The notes beneath the pieces were generated by a model that had not been told where the DNA came from, did not search any database, and worked only from the letters and a program-made list of their open reading frames with translations. Positions 54,012 through 62,476 of a DNA stretch of 64,000 nucleotides are shown here, piece after piece. Position 1 is the stretch's first letter, and each line of letters opens with the position of its first letter. Source of the DNA: CAYLHF01 sp964383365 (lineage in GTDB: Bacteria > Bacteroidota > Rhodothermia > Rhodothermales > UBA10348); contig CAYLHF010000013.1 of the NCBI GenBank assembly GCA_964383365.1, forward strand, positions 1 to 64,000. Direction: 5' to 3'. The position numbers and the translations under genes are program-made.

Positions 54012-54541
54012 TATCCTCTCTCTGATTTGTTGAGGAGGACGGCCACCTGCCGGATACCGAGCGAAATGCCCTGAATCAGGACCAGGACGAAGGCGAGAGG
54101 AACAATAGTCTTGATCGGATACCGGGGTAAACCACCGGGATCGGGCGACATCTCCAATACGGCCCAGGAATTGGCCACCGAAGGCACGGAAACCCAGATT
54201 ACGAGCACCGAGAACGGCACCAGTAAAAAGAGTACACCGGCCAGATTGACGGCTGCTTTTCCGCGTACGGACAACCGCGCGAACAAGACATCTACTCTGA
54301 CATGGGCGTCGTGCCTGAGCGTATAGGCAGCCCCAAGAAGAAAAAGCGCACTGAACAGATACCACTGCATCTCCAGATATCGATTGGAACTCAGGCCAAA
54401 GCCTGTTACCCGATCGCTGTATCTCGCCAGCGAATTGAATACGCCGAGTGCGACCATGATGACGGTCAGCCAGTACAGAATACGTCCTGAACGTTCACTG
54501 AACCGGTCAATCGCGTCCGCTAAATGAAGCCACTTATTCAT
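54011..54541 (-). CDS. TRAP transporter small permease subunit (DctQ)
   Basis: A 176-aa membrane protein with four hydrophobic helices (about 20-45, 58-80, 100-125, 145-165) and the DctQ signature around LEMQWYLFSALFLLGAAYTL and DAHVRVDVL. ATG 54541 overlaps the rarA 3' end by 8 nt, and an earlier start at 54559 is possible. It forms the membrane complex with dctM directly downstream. Confidence 0.92.
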   Translation of the reverse strand: MNKWLHLADAIDRFSERSGRILYWLTVIMVALGVFNSLARYSDRVTGFGLSSNRYLEMQWYLFSALFLLGAAYTLRHDAHVRVDVLFARLSVRGKAAVNLAGVLFLLVPFSVLVIWVSVPSVANSWAVLEMSPDPGGLPRYPIKTIVPLAFVLVLIQGISLGIRQVAVLLNKSERG

Positions 54542-55928
54542 TTTCCACCGTCGAGTCATCCTTCGTCTTATACCGTTCCGCCCTCTTTCTGACTCCCTCG
54601 TCGGTGTCTCTCTGCCGCCAGTATTTCAGCCGCTCCGCAATGGTCTTTTCGTACCCGATTCCGGACGGCTCATAGAAATACGTCCCCTGCATTTGTTCGG
54701 GTAGGTACTGCTGTGGTACATAGTGCATTCTGTACGCATGCGGATAATGATATCCCTCGCCGTGTCCCAGCGCCTTGCCATCTCTCGATGCATCCTTGAG
54801 ATGATCTGGCACCTCTCCGGTCTGTTCATCTTCTACGTATTTGAGGGCGTCGAAAATGGTGTACGTGCTGTTGCTCTTCGGGGCCGTTGAGAGATATAGA
54901 CAACATTCTGATAGCAAGAACCGACCCTCGGGCATCCCGATATATTCGAATGCCTGTGCAGACGAAACCGCCACCTGGAGCGCCCGCGGATCGGCCAGTC
55001 CGATATCCTCGGCAGCAAAAATGAGCATCCGCCTGAAAATAAATCTCGGATCCTCTCCGGCATAAATCATTCTGGCCATCCAATACAGCGACGCGTCGGG
55101 ATCCGACCCTCGGAGACTCTTTATAAACGCGCTGATCGTATCGAAATGCGCATCCCCTTCCTTGTCGTATAAGACGGCCCGTTTCTGAATACTCTCTTCA
55201 GCGACCTCGACCGTGATGTGCCGCGTTCCATCCTCTCCTGGTAACGTTGTTTCGACCGCCAGTTCGAGGGCATTCAAGAGTGATCTGGCATCTCCATTCG
55301 ATGTGTGAATCAGATGATCGGCGGCTGCGGTATCCAGAGATACGGACCGATTCCCGTATCCCCTCTCCGAGTCGCCGAGAACATGATTGACGATCTCGCG
55401 AAGCGCCGTCTCCTGAAGCACTTTCAGTTCGAAGACCCTGGATCGGCTTACGAGCGCCTTGATCACTTCGAAGTATGGATTTTCGGTCGTTGCCCCGATA
55501 AAAATCACGGTCCCGTTTTCCACATGGGGGAGGAGCGCATCCTGTTGCGCCTTGTTGAATCGATGGACCTCATCCACAAACAGAATGGTTCGCTGTCTGT
55601 ACAGCTTGAGCTTGTCGGCTGCTGACGAGACGGCCAGACGAATATCTTTGACACCCGCCAGAACGGCGTTCAACGTGACGAAATGGGCCCGGGTGGTGTT
55701 GGCTATAATCCGGGCCAGCGTCGTCTTACCGGTTCCCGGAGGACCAAAGAGAAGGAGCGACGAAACCCGGTCTGCCTCAATGGACCGTCTCAGAAGTCGC
55801 CCCTTTCCAAGAATATGCTCCTGCCCCACGAATTCATCGAGCGACCTCGGTCTCATTCGGTCCGCAAGAGGGGCCTGGGCCTCTCTATAGACATTGGACG
55901 CAGAATCGAAAAGGTCTTCAGGTGGCAT
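54534..55928 (-). CDS. rarA: Replication-associated recombination protein RarA (MgsA)
   Basis: A 464-aa AAA+ clamp-loader-like ATPase acting at stalled forks. Motifs are the N-terminal ADRMRPRSLDEFVGQEHIL, Walker A FGPPGTGKTT, Walker B LFVDEVHRFNKAQQD, sensor 1 GATTENPYFEV and the C-terminal domain with DASLYWMARMIYAGEDPRFI. ATG 55928 lies 11 nt inside the UDG-like gene. It shares a compact transcript with the UDG-like gene and the dctQM genes. Fork repair and a nutrient transporter in one operon is unexpected. Confidence 0.96.
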   Translation of the reverse strand: MPPEDLFDSASNVYREAQAPLADRMRPRSLDEFVGQEHILGKGRLLRRSIEADRVSSLLLFGPPGTGKTTLARIIANTTRAHFVTLNAVLAGVKDIRLAVSSAADKLKLYRQRTILFVDEVHRFNKAQQDALLPHVENGTVIFIGATTENPYFEVIKALVSRSRVFELKVLQETALREIVNHVLGDSERGYGNRSVSLDTAAADHLIHTSNGDARSLLNALELAVETTLPGEDGTRHITVEVAEESIQKRAVLYDKEGDAHFDTISAFIKSLRGSDPDASLYWMARMIYAGEDPRFIFRRMLIFAAEDIGLADPRALQVAVSSAQAFEYIGMPEGRFLLSECCLYLSTAPKSNSTYTIFDALKYVEDEQTGEVPDHLKDASRDGKALGHGEGYHYPHAYRMHYVPQQYLPEQMQGTYFYEPSGIGYEKTIAERLKYWRQRDTDEGVRKRAERYKTKDDSTVENE

Positions 55929-56577
55929 GACTTGTCTCTGACTGCACGATTCCCAGCTCATCCAACACGTCCCGAATTCCATTGCGAAACAACGTTGCAC
56001 CTCCCTGGGAAGGATGCCGAATATACGTGGCATCGCACGCAATGTGTTGCAGAGCGTTCTCGGCCTTCCGGCCGATCGCAACTACGCGGGATGCCCTACT
56101 GAACCCGACGACGGCCTCCAAAACGGGTAGAAAGGAGTTTACCTCAGATACTCTCGGTGGCCGGATGCTGAGCGGTTTTCCTTTCCGGTGCGGGTGAAAG
56201 GGGACCGAATTCCACGTCAGAATCTGCGAATAGTACGGCTGAAGCGCTCCCCAGTAGATCCGTGCGCTGTACTCCGCGTGCGGTACCTCCGCCAGGCTGG
56301 TCTTACGCCCGGAAGCCGGAAATTGTCTATCCACTAACTGCTCCTCGCTTGTAATCGGCACTCCCGAGAAACGACACCCCCAGGGGCCCGGCGCTTCTGC
56401 CACGAGAAGCAGTTTTACACCGCTATCATGATCCTCCAGGTACGATTTCAAGTTTGAACGACGGACCTGATCGGCACCCGAGATATCGAGGTCCGGATTC
56501 CAGCCATTGTACGGATTGAACAGATCTACCCCTGACTCTCGACCAAAAACGTTTTCTTGAAGAAAAGACCAGAACAT
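55918..56577 (-). CDS. Uracil-DNA glycosylase superfamily protein
   Basis: A 219-aa protein of the UDG-like superfamily. The motif LLVAEAPGPWGCRFSGVPIT resembles the first UDG active-site loop, WNSVPFHPH is the middle loop, AIGRKAENAL the next strand, and YIRHPSQGGA the C-terminal His-containing loop (HPS). This pattern is closer to the family 4/5-like and related members than to family 1 Ung. It could excise uracil or another base, but activity is uncertain. ATG 56577 is preceded in frame by GTG at 56580. It is the first gene of the UDG-rarA-dctQM run. Confidence 0.82.
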   Translation of the reverse strand: MFWSFLQENVFGRESGVDLFNPYNGWNPDLDISGADQVRRSNLKSYLEDHDSGVKLLLVAEAPGPWGCRFSGVPITSEEQLVDRQFPASGRKTSLAEVPHAEYSARIYWGALQPYYSQILTWNSVPFHPHRKGKPLSIRPPRVSEVNSFLPVLEAVVGFSRASRVVAIGRKAENALQHIACDATYIRHPSQGGATLFRNGIRDVLDELGIVQSETSHAT

Positions 56578-56733
56578 CACATGCACAGATAGGGACGGGT
56601 TGGACCGGCTGCAAGGTAGTCTGTCAACGGGATGTGGGCAACGGCCCCACACCTTTGAACATTGTGTGGCTCTCGCGCGAATTTTCGCAATAAAAACTCT
56701 CAGAGAGGCCCATTCGAACAACTTTATCAATCT

Positions 56734-56757
56734 GTCTGAAGTATTATTTTGTCAGAC
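56734..56757. promoter_or_regulatory. Inverted repeat GTCTGA-N12-TCAGAC upstream of gltA
   Basis: The 6-bp arms at 56734-56739 and 56752-56757 match perfectly. The repeat lies 28 nt before the gltA ATG in the 207-bp gap to the divergent UDG-like gene. It could be an operator or a small mRNA hairpin. A chance occurrence is possible. Confidence 0.4.
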
Positions 56758-56784
56758 GAATATTCAGAATGAAGATAGATAACC

Positions 56785-58053
56785 ATGGATACGGCAAAAC
56801 TGACTTCGGGCAACCATCAATTGGAGCTACCTGTATCTGTTGGATCAGAGGGTGAAGTGGCCATCGGCATCAAGAAGTTACGAGCCGAGACCGGCATGAT
56901 AACGCTGGATCCCGGTTACGGTAATACAGGTTCGTGCGAAAGCGCCATTACGTTTATCAATGGCGAAGAAGGAATTTTACGATATCGTGGTTATCCGATT
57001 GAAAACCTGGCTGAGCACTCTTCTTTCCTGTCGGTTACGTATCTCCTGGTATACGGGAAAATCCCTTCCACCGAAGAACTCGCTCTTTTTGAATACCGGC
57101 TGAGTCAGCACAGTATGGTCCACGAAGACATGAAAAAGTTCTTCGAGGGATATCCGCCGAATGCGCCCCCGATGAGCGTCCTCTCCACCATCGTCTCTTC
57201 TCTGTCTTCGTACTATCCGGTACCGGAAGATGCGGCCGGTCTTGAATTGAACATCATCCGTCTGCTGGCGAAGCTGAAGACGATTGCAGCCTTCTCCTAC
57301 AAGAAGTCCATCGGACAACCGTACGTATATCCCAGAAATGATCTGAGTTATGCTGCTGATTTTCTACACATGATGTTCGCCGTTCCGTCCGAAGATTATC
57401 AGGTATCCCCGCTTCTGGAGAAAACCCTCGACCTGCTTCTCATTCTCCATGCGGATCACGAGCAGAATTGCAGCACATCTACCGTTCGCATGGTCGGCAG
57501 CAGTAACGCGACGCTCTTCGCCTCGATCTCGGCCGGAATCAGTGCGCTTTCAGGGCCCCTGCACGGTGGCGCAAATACGGCGGTAATCGCGATGCTGGAG
57601 AAAATCCGGGAAGACGGAGGGAATATTCGTAAGTATATCGATCTCGCCAAAGACAAGAACTCGGACTTTCGTCTGATGGGGTTCGGGCACCGCGTGTACA
57701 AAAATTTCGATCCGCGCGCCCGCGTAATCAAAGGTGCAGTCGATCAGGTACTAAGCGAACTTGGAGTCGAGGATCCACTCCTCGATATCGCAAAAGAGCT
57801 CGAACTCCGAGCGCTTGAAGACGAATATTTCGTGGCCCGGAAGCTGTATCCGAATGTCGACTTTTATTCAGGCATTCTCTACAGGGCCATGGGCATTCCG
57901 ACGAATATGTTCACCGTGATGTTTGCGCTTGGTCGTCTCCCCGGATGGATTGCTCAATGGCTCGAGATGAAAAAGGATCCTAATACCCGCATTAACCGCC
58001 CACGACAGGTCTATGTCGGCCCGTCTGAGCGTTATGTCGGAAAGGGCCAGTGA
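56785..58053 (+). CDS. gltA: Citrate synthase (TCA cycle)
   Basis: A 422-aa enzyme that condenses oxaloacetate and acetyl-CoA. It is of normal length for type II, GltA-like, bacterial citrate synthases. Active-site parts are the His in LHADHEQNCS, the His in GPLHGGAN, and the Asp in LYPNVDFYSG, with RVYKNFDPRA as the CoA/citrate arginine region. It has no zinc-binding N-domain of the NADH-regulated E. coli type (the N-terminus is short). It is monocistronic with its own promoter region, followed after 107 nt by the OmpA-type gene. Confidence 0.97.
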   Translation: MDTAKLTSGNHQLELPVSVGSEGEVAIGIKKLRAETGMITLDPGYGNTGSCESAITFINGEEGILRYRGYPIENLAEHSSFLSVTYLLVYGKIPSTEELALFEYRLSQHSMVHEDMKKFFEGYPPNAPPMSVLSTIVSSLSSYYPVPEDAAGLELNIIRLLAKLKTIAAFSYKKSIGQPYVYPRNDLSYAADFLHMMFAVPSEDYQVSPLLEKTLDLLLILHADHEQNCSTSTVRMVGSSNATLFASISAGISALSGPLHGGANTAVIAMLEKIREDGGNIRKYIDLAKDKNSDFRLMGFGHRVYKNFDPRARVIKGAVDQVLSELGVEDPLLDIAKELELRALEDEYFVARKLYPNVDFYSGILYRAMGIPTNMFTVMFALGRLPGWIAQWLEMKKDPNTRINRPRQVYVGPSERYVGKGQ

Positions 58054-58160
58054 CCCGTTTCCGCAGTTCCTGACCGGATAATTGTTGAATCATACATTGC
58101 GAATTACCCCGAATGATTCGTACCTATCTCTTGGATATCGCACAACTGAGGACCCCACCT

Positions 58161-59699
58161 ATGAGAAACTTGCTACGCGTCACGGCCATCCTGGTCGTGA
58201 TGGCTACATTCGCGCTCCCCGCAGCGACTTTGGCGCAGTCGAACCGCGCGGACAAGACGGCCTTCATTCGCCCGCATCTGGGATTATCCTATTATCTCGG
58301 AGACAACGAAAAATCTCCTTTCAATTTTGACGGAGATATGTTCGATAACGACTTCCCGTACAGCGCCGGTGTCGAAGTCGGGTATCAGATGAATCCGAGG
58401 TATAGTCTTGGACTCGCGCTGAACTTCGGTTCGTACGGAGGTATCACGGAGTTCATCAACAAAATGGATGTGTCGAGTCATCCGGCAACCCGAACGAGCG
58501 TTCAACTCATCGCTCGTTATCTGTTGAATCAACACAAGATCGCACCGTATCTCCAGGCCGGTTTACACGCCACATTCGGAAAGACGGCCGTTTTCTCTGC
58601 CGGTGCTCCTTGTCTGACGACAGGGATCTGCGCCACGTCAAATGAGACGTCCTTCGGACCAATGCTCGGAGCGGGAATTGACTTCCTGATCAGTGACAAT
58701 ACGTCGTTCTTCGTCGAACACAGTGCTAATCTGACATTCGCGGACGACAAGGCTGACGGTTTCGACGGAAACGGATTCGGAAGTTTTGATTTCCTTGGTA
58801 ATACATCGATTGGACTGAAATTAAACCTGAAACGGTTCAAACCGGTCGTTGTCGAAGACATCATCTGTCCGGCTGAGACCGTCGAAACGGATGCACCCAT
58901 CATGTTTACGGGATCCGTTAATCCGGACGCTTCTCTCCCGGTAAACGGAACGTGGGACTTCGGCGACGGCGAAACCGGATCGGGGTTTTCGTCCTCACAT
59001 ACCTTTACGTCGGCGGGCACGTTTGATGTGGCCTTCACTGCGACCAATGGAATGGGACGCGGCCGAGACGCTCGCACCTGTCCGGTCACCGTCAAGCTGG
59101 CCTGCCAGGCCGCTGAGATAGTATCCATGAGCGCTTCCCGAATGAATCCGGATACAGAGACGTCCGTGACGTTCAGTTCGAGTGTCTCGGGGAGTTCTCC
59201 TGTTGAATATCACTGGGATTTCGGTGATGGTACATCCTCGAGCAAAGCCAACCCGTCGCATACGTTCGACACGGCTGGTACGTATACGGTTACTCTTTCA
59301 GTCACGAACTGCGGGGGTACCGTCAGTCGGACCATCACCATCAAGGTTGATCCGTATGAAGCAGCCATCTGCCGGGAAGTCACCGAGATGAACAGTGCGC
59401 TCTTTGCCCGCAATTCTTCCACGCTGACGGACGAAGGTCGCGCAGCCCTCCAGGAAAATCTTGCGATTCTACTGGAATGTCCGAACCTGAACGTGCGGAT
59501 CGAAGGATGGGCGACACCGGGTGAGCGACGGACGCAGCAGCTTTCTGAAGATCGGGCCCATGCCGCCGAACAGTTCTATATGGACAACGGCGTAGCTGCC
59601 AGCCGTATGGTCACTGCCGGAATGGGCCGCGCCCAGGGCACGAGCAAGAAAGAAGGCCTGAGCGGATATCGTCGGGTTGACACCATTCCCGTTCGATAA
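58161..59699 (+). CDS. Outer-membrane protein: barrel, two PKD domains and OmpA domain
   Basis: A 512-aa protein. ATG 58161 gives a clean signal peptide (LRVTAILVVMATFALPAATLAQ). Residues about 25-215 form a small beta barrel (OmpA/opacity-type). Two PKD domains follow (WDFGDGETGSGFSSSHTF; WDFGDGTSSSKANPSHTF) with GTYTV/GTFDV strands. The last 100 residues are an OmpA peptidoglycan-binding domain, with LSEDRAHAAEQFYMDNGV and a final GYRRVDT. It probably anchors the outer membrane to the wall and exposes the PKD modules in the periplasm. A strong terminator follows the gene. Confidence 0.92.
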   Translation: MRNLLRVTAILVVMATFALPAATLAQSNRADKTAFIRPHLGLSYYLGDNEKSPFNFDGDMFDNDFPYSAGVEVGYQMNPRYSLGLALNFGSYGGITEFINKMDVSSHPATRTSVQLIARYLLNQHKIAPYLQAGLHATFGKTAVFSAGAPCLTTGICATSNETSFGPMLGAGIDFLISDNTSFFVEHSANLTFADDKADGFDGNGFGSFDFLGNTSIGLKLNLKRFKPVVVEDIICPAETVETDAPIMFTGSVNPDASLPVNGTWDFGDGETGSGFSSSHTFTSAGTFDVAFTATNGMGRGRDARTCPVTVKLACQAAEIVSMSASRMNPDTETSVTFSSSVSGSSPVEYHWDFGDGTSSSKANPSHTFDTAGTYTVTLSVTNCGGTVSRTITIKVDPYEAAICREVTEMNSALFARNSSTLTDEGRAALQENLAILLECPNLNVRIEGWATPGERRTQQLSEDRAHAAEQFYMDNGVAASRMVTAGMGRAQGTSKKEGLSGYRRVDTIPVR

Positions 59700-59749
59700 A
59701 ACCTGTTTGTTGTAATTCGTAAGAATCGAGTATCGGTTCTGGATATGAT

Positions 59750-59786
59750 GGGCGGCCGGAATTCTTCCGGCCGCCCATTTTTTATT
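59750..59786 (+). terminator. Strong intrinsic terminator
   Basis: A perfect 12-bp stem GGGCGGCCGGAA/TTCCGGCCGCCC (59750-59761 with 59765-59776) with a 3-nt loop, then ATTTTTTATTT. It is 50 nt after the OmpA-type stop on the plus strand. Confidence 0.93.
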
Positions 59787-59794
59787 TCGGTGAT

Positions 59795-59983
59795 TTATCC
59801 ACCGAGAAGCCAGTCCAGGAGGCGAACGAGTGGCCAGACAAGAAGAAACGCCATGAGCCAGGCCACCCATTTTCTCGGGGTAGAAAGTTCCGGGAACTCA
59901 TAACCACAATAGGGACACTCTTCGAGACTCGCATCTGATTCCAGGGCACAGGACGGGCACTCTCTTTGTTCAGCCTTATTCAT
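59795..59983 (-). CDS. Small zinc-ribbon membrane protein (62 aa)
   Basis: Two CxxC pairs (CPSCALE at residues 9-15, and CPYCGYEFPEL) form a zinc-ribbon-like knuckle. A single C-terminal hydrophobic helix (WVAWLMAFLLVWPLVRLLDWLL) follows, so the zinc domain should face the cytosol and the tail sit in the membrane. Such small tail-anchored proteins are seen in many bacteria. The role is unknown. It converges on the terminator of the OmpA-type gene. Confidence 0.75.
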   Translation of the reverse strand: MNKAEQRECPSCALESDASLEECPYCGYEFPELSTPRKWVAWLMAFLLVWPLVRLLDWLLGG

Positions 59984-60040
59984 GAAATGGCGTAAAGGGA
60001 TGATTGAACCGGCTTATTATTCATAGTCCGTTCGGTTTCG

Positions 60041-60238
60041 TCAAACCTGAGCGCTTAATTCGTCTAAAAGTTCATTCGACATATCGTCACCAATATCCTC
60101 TGACACATCAGACGTCGGTTCCTGTTTGAGCAATCGGCGCTTAAGAGGTGCGACAGGATGCTCAATTCTGTCCATTATGATGATTCCACTCACAAACGCG
60201 GCAGACACGTAAATCAGTCCTCTTATGAGCCTTAGCAT
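60041..60238 (-). CDS. Possible small membrane protein (65 aa)
   Basis: From ATG 60238 the frame gives MLRLIRGLIYVSAAFVSGII, one hydrophobic helix at the N-terminus. A charged tail follows (KRRLLKQEPTSDVSEDIGDD), acidic at the end. No homologue comes to mind. Coding support is only the helix-plus-charged-tail pattern and the placement between two short genes on the same strand, so this is a tentative call. An upstream ATG 60298 is less good. Confidence 0.45.
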   Translation of the reverse strand: MLRLIRGLIYVSAAFVSGIIIMDRIEHPVAPLKRRLLKQEPTSDVSEDIGDDMSNELLDELSAQV

Positions 60239-60305
60239 GATGGTACTTCGTATAGACCGGAGAATATGACACTGGAAGTTACGTCCAGAAAACGACACCC
60301 AACAG

Positions 60306-60875
60306 TCAATCGTTCATGGGTGCACCTGCCTCCAGGATTACGTGTACTCGAACCTCCTCTCCTACCAATGAGTCCATCGCACGACCGAAGGTCAATCCAA
60401 CATCGTGCCGGTTGAAGGTAAAATCGGACAGGACCTTCAACGTCTGACCGGCGGCGTTCAGCGTATCTACGGTTGCCCGAAAATCGATAGCATATTCACT
60501 ACCCTGGAGTGTCAACTCTCCGCTGACAAGAAATGCCCCGTCTATGTCAGAGCGCATTACGTGTGTGCTGCGATACTCAATCGTCGGATACCGCTCGGCG
60601 TCCAGGAATTCATCCGAGCGGAGACTTCTGTCCCGGAGTGTGTTTCCGGTAAAAACGGACGCCGCCTGAATCTGAATGCGAGCTCGCATCGAATCGGGGC
60701 TCGACGGATCAAACAGTACTTCCCCAACTGCCGTCTGAAACACTCCGTCGACTTTGAGGACCCCCATGTGCGTCACGTTAAATGCCAGCGTAGACGTTTC
60801 CGAATCGATGGTGTATGAAATCGGTTGAGCACAAAGTTGCCCTGCTGCTCCGAAGAACAACAGGACAACATGCAC
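60306..60875 (-). CDS. YceI-like periplasmic lipid-binding protein
   Basis: A 189-aa lipocalin-like protein of the YceI family (isoprenoid-binding beta barrel). It has a hydrophobic leader (VVLLFFGAAGQLCAQ) and YceI landmarks STLAFNVTHMG near the N-terminus, VLFDPSSPDSM, and RSLRSDEFLDAERYPTIEY. The only in-frame normal start is GTG 60875, which leaves the leader without its usual basic residues. An upstream non-standard start is possible because the sequence before it is open back to a TAG at 60936. It is paralogous to the gene at 60945. Confidence 0.82.
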   Translation of the reverse strand: MHVVLLFFGAAGQLCAQPISYTIDSETSTLAFNVTHMGVLKVDGVFQTAVGEVLFDPSSPDSMRARIQIQAASVFTGNTLRDRSLRSDEFLDAERYPTIEYRSTHVMRSDIDGAFLVSGELTLQGSEYAIDFRATVDTLNAAGQTLKVLSDFTFNRHDVGLTFGRAMDSLVGEEVRVHVILEAGAPMND

Positions 60876-60944
60876 CCACAGAAACTGGAAACGATTTTTC
60901 AGATCAGGTTCGGGTACGCGGAATGAGGGCCGCGCCTACAACGG

Positions 60945-61553
60945 TTATTCTGACTGGACAGCCAGAACATTAATTTCGATATCAACGTCATTACCGATGA
61001 ACGGAAGACCGGATCCGAGTGTGCGATTAAAACCCAGCCCGTAATCCCGCCGATCGATGACTACGTGTCCGCTGATCGCAATCGTCGTCAGACCGGTTGG
61101 GTCTTTAGCGGGTCCCTTGATCTCGTACGGGAGGCGTATCTCATTGGTTGTGCCGTGAATGGTCAGTTGTCCGACGGCTTCGTTTTTAAAACCGTCGTTC
61201 TCCACTCCCGTCATCTTGAAGGTCATTTCAGGGAAATTGGCTACGTCCAGAAACACCGGACCCTTCACCGCACCGTCTCGATTCGCAGATTTTCCCATGT
61301 ATACAGTCGACGTCTGAATCGTGATGTCGGCTGTCGTAGTCAGCGGAGCAGAAGGATCCAGAACCACATGACCCGCTATATCCGGAAAGAATCCGACGAC
61401 ATTCACCAGTCCGAATCGATTCACCTTGAACGTGACAAAAGAGTGTTCCGCATCTATTTCATAGGTGGATTGAGCGTTCGATAATCGGGGACCGACGAGA
61501 ATTCCGACGGCGAGAAGAAAAAGAGATAATGGCTTTGAGATGGACGACAACAT
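60945..61553 (-). CDS. YceI-like periplasmic lipid-binding protein (second copy)
   Basis: A 202-aa YceI protein with a good signal peptide (KPLSLFLLAVGILVGPRLSNAQ). Family parts are YEIDAEHSFVTFKVNRFG, VVLDPSAPLTT, DVANFPEMTFKMTG and the late DRRDYGLGFNRTLGSGLPFIG. It binds a hydrophobic isoprenoid-like ligand in known members. ATG 61553 was taken for its proper signal peptide. It is 69 nt before the second YceI gene on the same strand, and the pair probably arose by an old duplication because similarity is moderate. It is next to the LytTR regulator gene. Confidence 0.88.
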   Translation of the reverse strand: MLSSISKPLSLFLLAVGILVGPRLSNAQSTYEIDAEHSFVTFKVNRFGLVNVVGFFPDIAGHVVLDPSAPLTTTADITIQTSTVYMGKSANRDGAVKGPVFLDVANFPEMTFKMTGVENDGFKNEAVGQLTIHGTTNEIRLPYEIKGPAKDPTGLTTIAISGHVVIDRRDYGLGFNRTLGSGLPFIGNDVDIEINVLAVQSE

Positions 61554-61705
61554 AGTGTGTTCTCCGACTGGCTGATGATCATGTATCGCGCCTTCGACGA
61601 TGTTCACACACATTCGTTACGCGGAAAAACGAACACGTGGCCTACGGGGGACGGATGACACGCCAGACGGGACGAACCGCAGTTGATGTGGTCTCTTTAC
61701 CGCCA

Positions 61706-62476
61706 TTATTGGTCCATCAGACTACGTATGGTCGAGCGATATCCCCTGCTGGCCATTACCGACGAACCGTCTTTAAGCGTTAGCCGATACCCCCCTCCTG
61801 CCACTGTATCGATGGAGACCAGGCATTCGACGTTTATAATGGACGACCGATGGACTCGGCGAAATCGGTCGGCCGGAAGTTTCTTCTCCAGCACCGTCAT
61901 GGTCTCCCGGAGCAGGTGTCTCTTTCCGTTTACGTGAAGCTCTGCGTAATTGCCGGCAGCACTTATCCAGTCAATTGTATCTGTCTCGATGACAAGTATG
62001 CGGCCCATCGTCCGGACGAAGAAACGCAGGTTAGTCCCGATTTCCCGGGACGAAAGGACATCGACAGCCGTTTCCTGGATCCGATCCTGGTAGTCCTCCC
62101 TTCGACTCATTTCGATTTGGTGACGGGCCCGGTCGAGGCTCTCGTAAAACCGATCCCGGTCGAAAGGTTTGAGCAGGTAGTCGAGCGCATGAGCATCGAA
62201 TGCTCGAAGGGCGTATTCATCATATGCCGTGGCAAATATGATCAACGGCAATTCGTCGCTCCCCAGATGCGTCAGCATCTCAAAACCGTCCATTCCCGGC
62301 ATCTGGATGTCCAGGAAGATGATGTCCGGTCTCTCTTCCCGTATGAATGCGATTGCTTCGCGACCATTGGTGCACTCATCGACAACCTTGATTCCTGGTT
62401 GATCATCGAGAAGTGTACGAATACGAATACGCCCCAGTGGCTCGTCATCGACGACTAAAATGCGCAGGAGTCTCAT
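61706..62476 (-). CDS. LytTR-type response regulator
   Basis: A 256-aa regulator. The receiver (1-120) has VVDDEPLG and the phospho-Asp in IIFLDIQMPGMDGFE, with LKPFD at the end. The C-terminal LytTR DNA-binding domain (about 150-256) has WISAAGNYAELHV and RFRRVHRSSIINV. It is encoded directly after the LytS-type kinase, with an ATGA overlap at 62473-62476, so the pair is coupled. Its targets are unknown. The YceI genes lie 152 nt downstream on the same strand and may be regulated or merely adjacent. Confidence 0.94.
   Translation of the reverse strand: MRLLRILVVDDEPLGRIRIRTLLDDQPGIKVVDECTNGREAIAFIREERPDIIFLDIQMPGMDGFEMLTHLGSDELPLIIFATAYDEYALRAFDAHALDYLLKPFDRDRFYESLDRARHQIEMSRREDYQDRIQETAVDVLSSREIGTNLRFFVRTMGRILVIETDTIDWISAAGNYAELHVNGKRHLLRETMTVLEKKLPADRFRRVHRSSIINVECLVSIDTVAGGGYRLTLKDGSSVMASRGYRSTIRSLMDQ

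Noticed and set aside
54012..54365. N-terminal extension of the dctM frame
   Set aside because: It would overlap the dctQ gene almost entirely and has a basic, Cys/Arg-rich composition unlike a membrane protein; ATG 54011 with the TAATG overlap is better.
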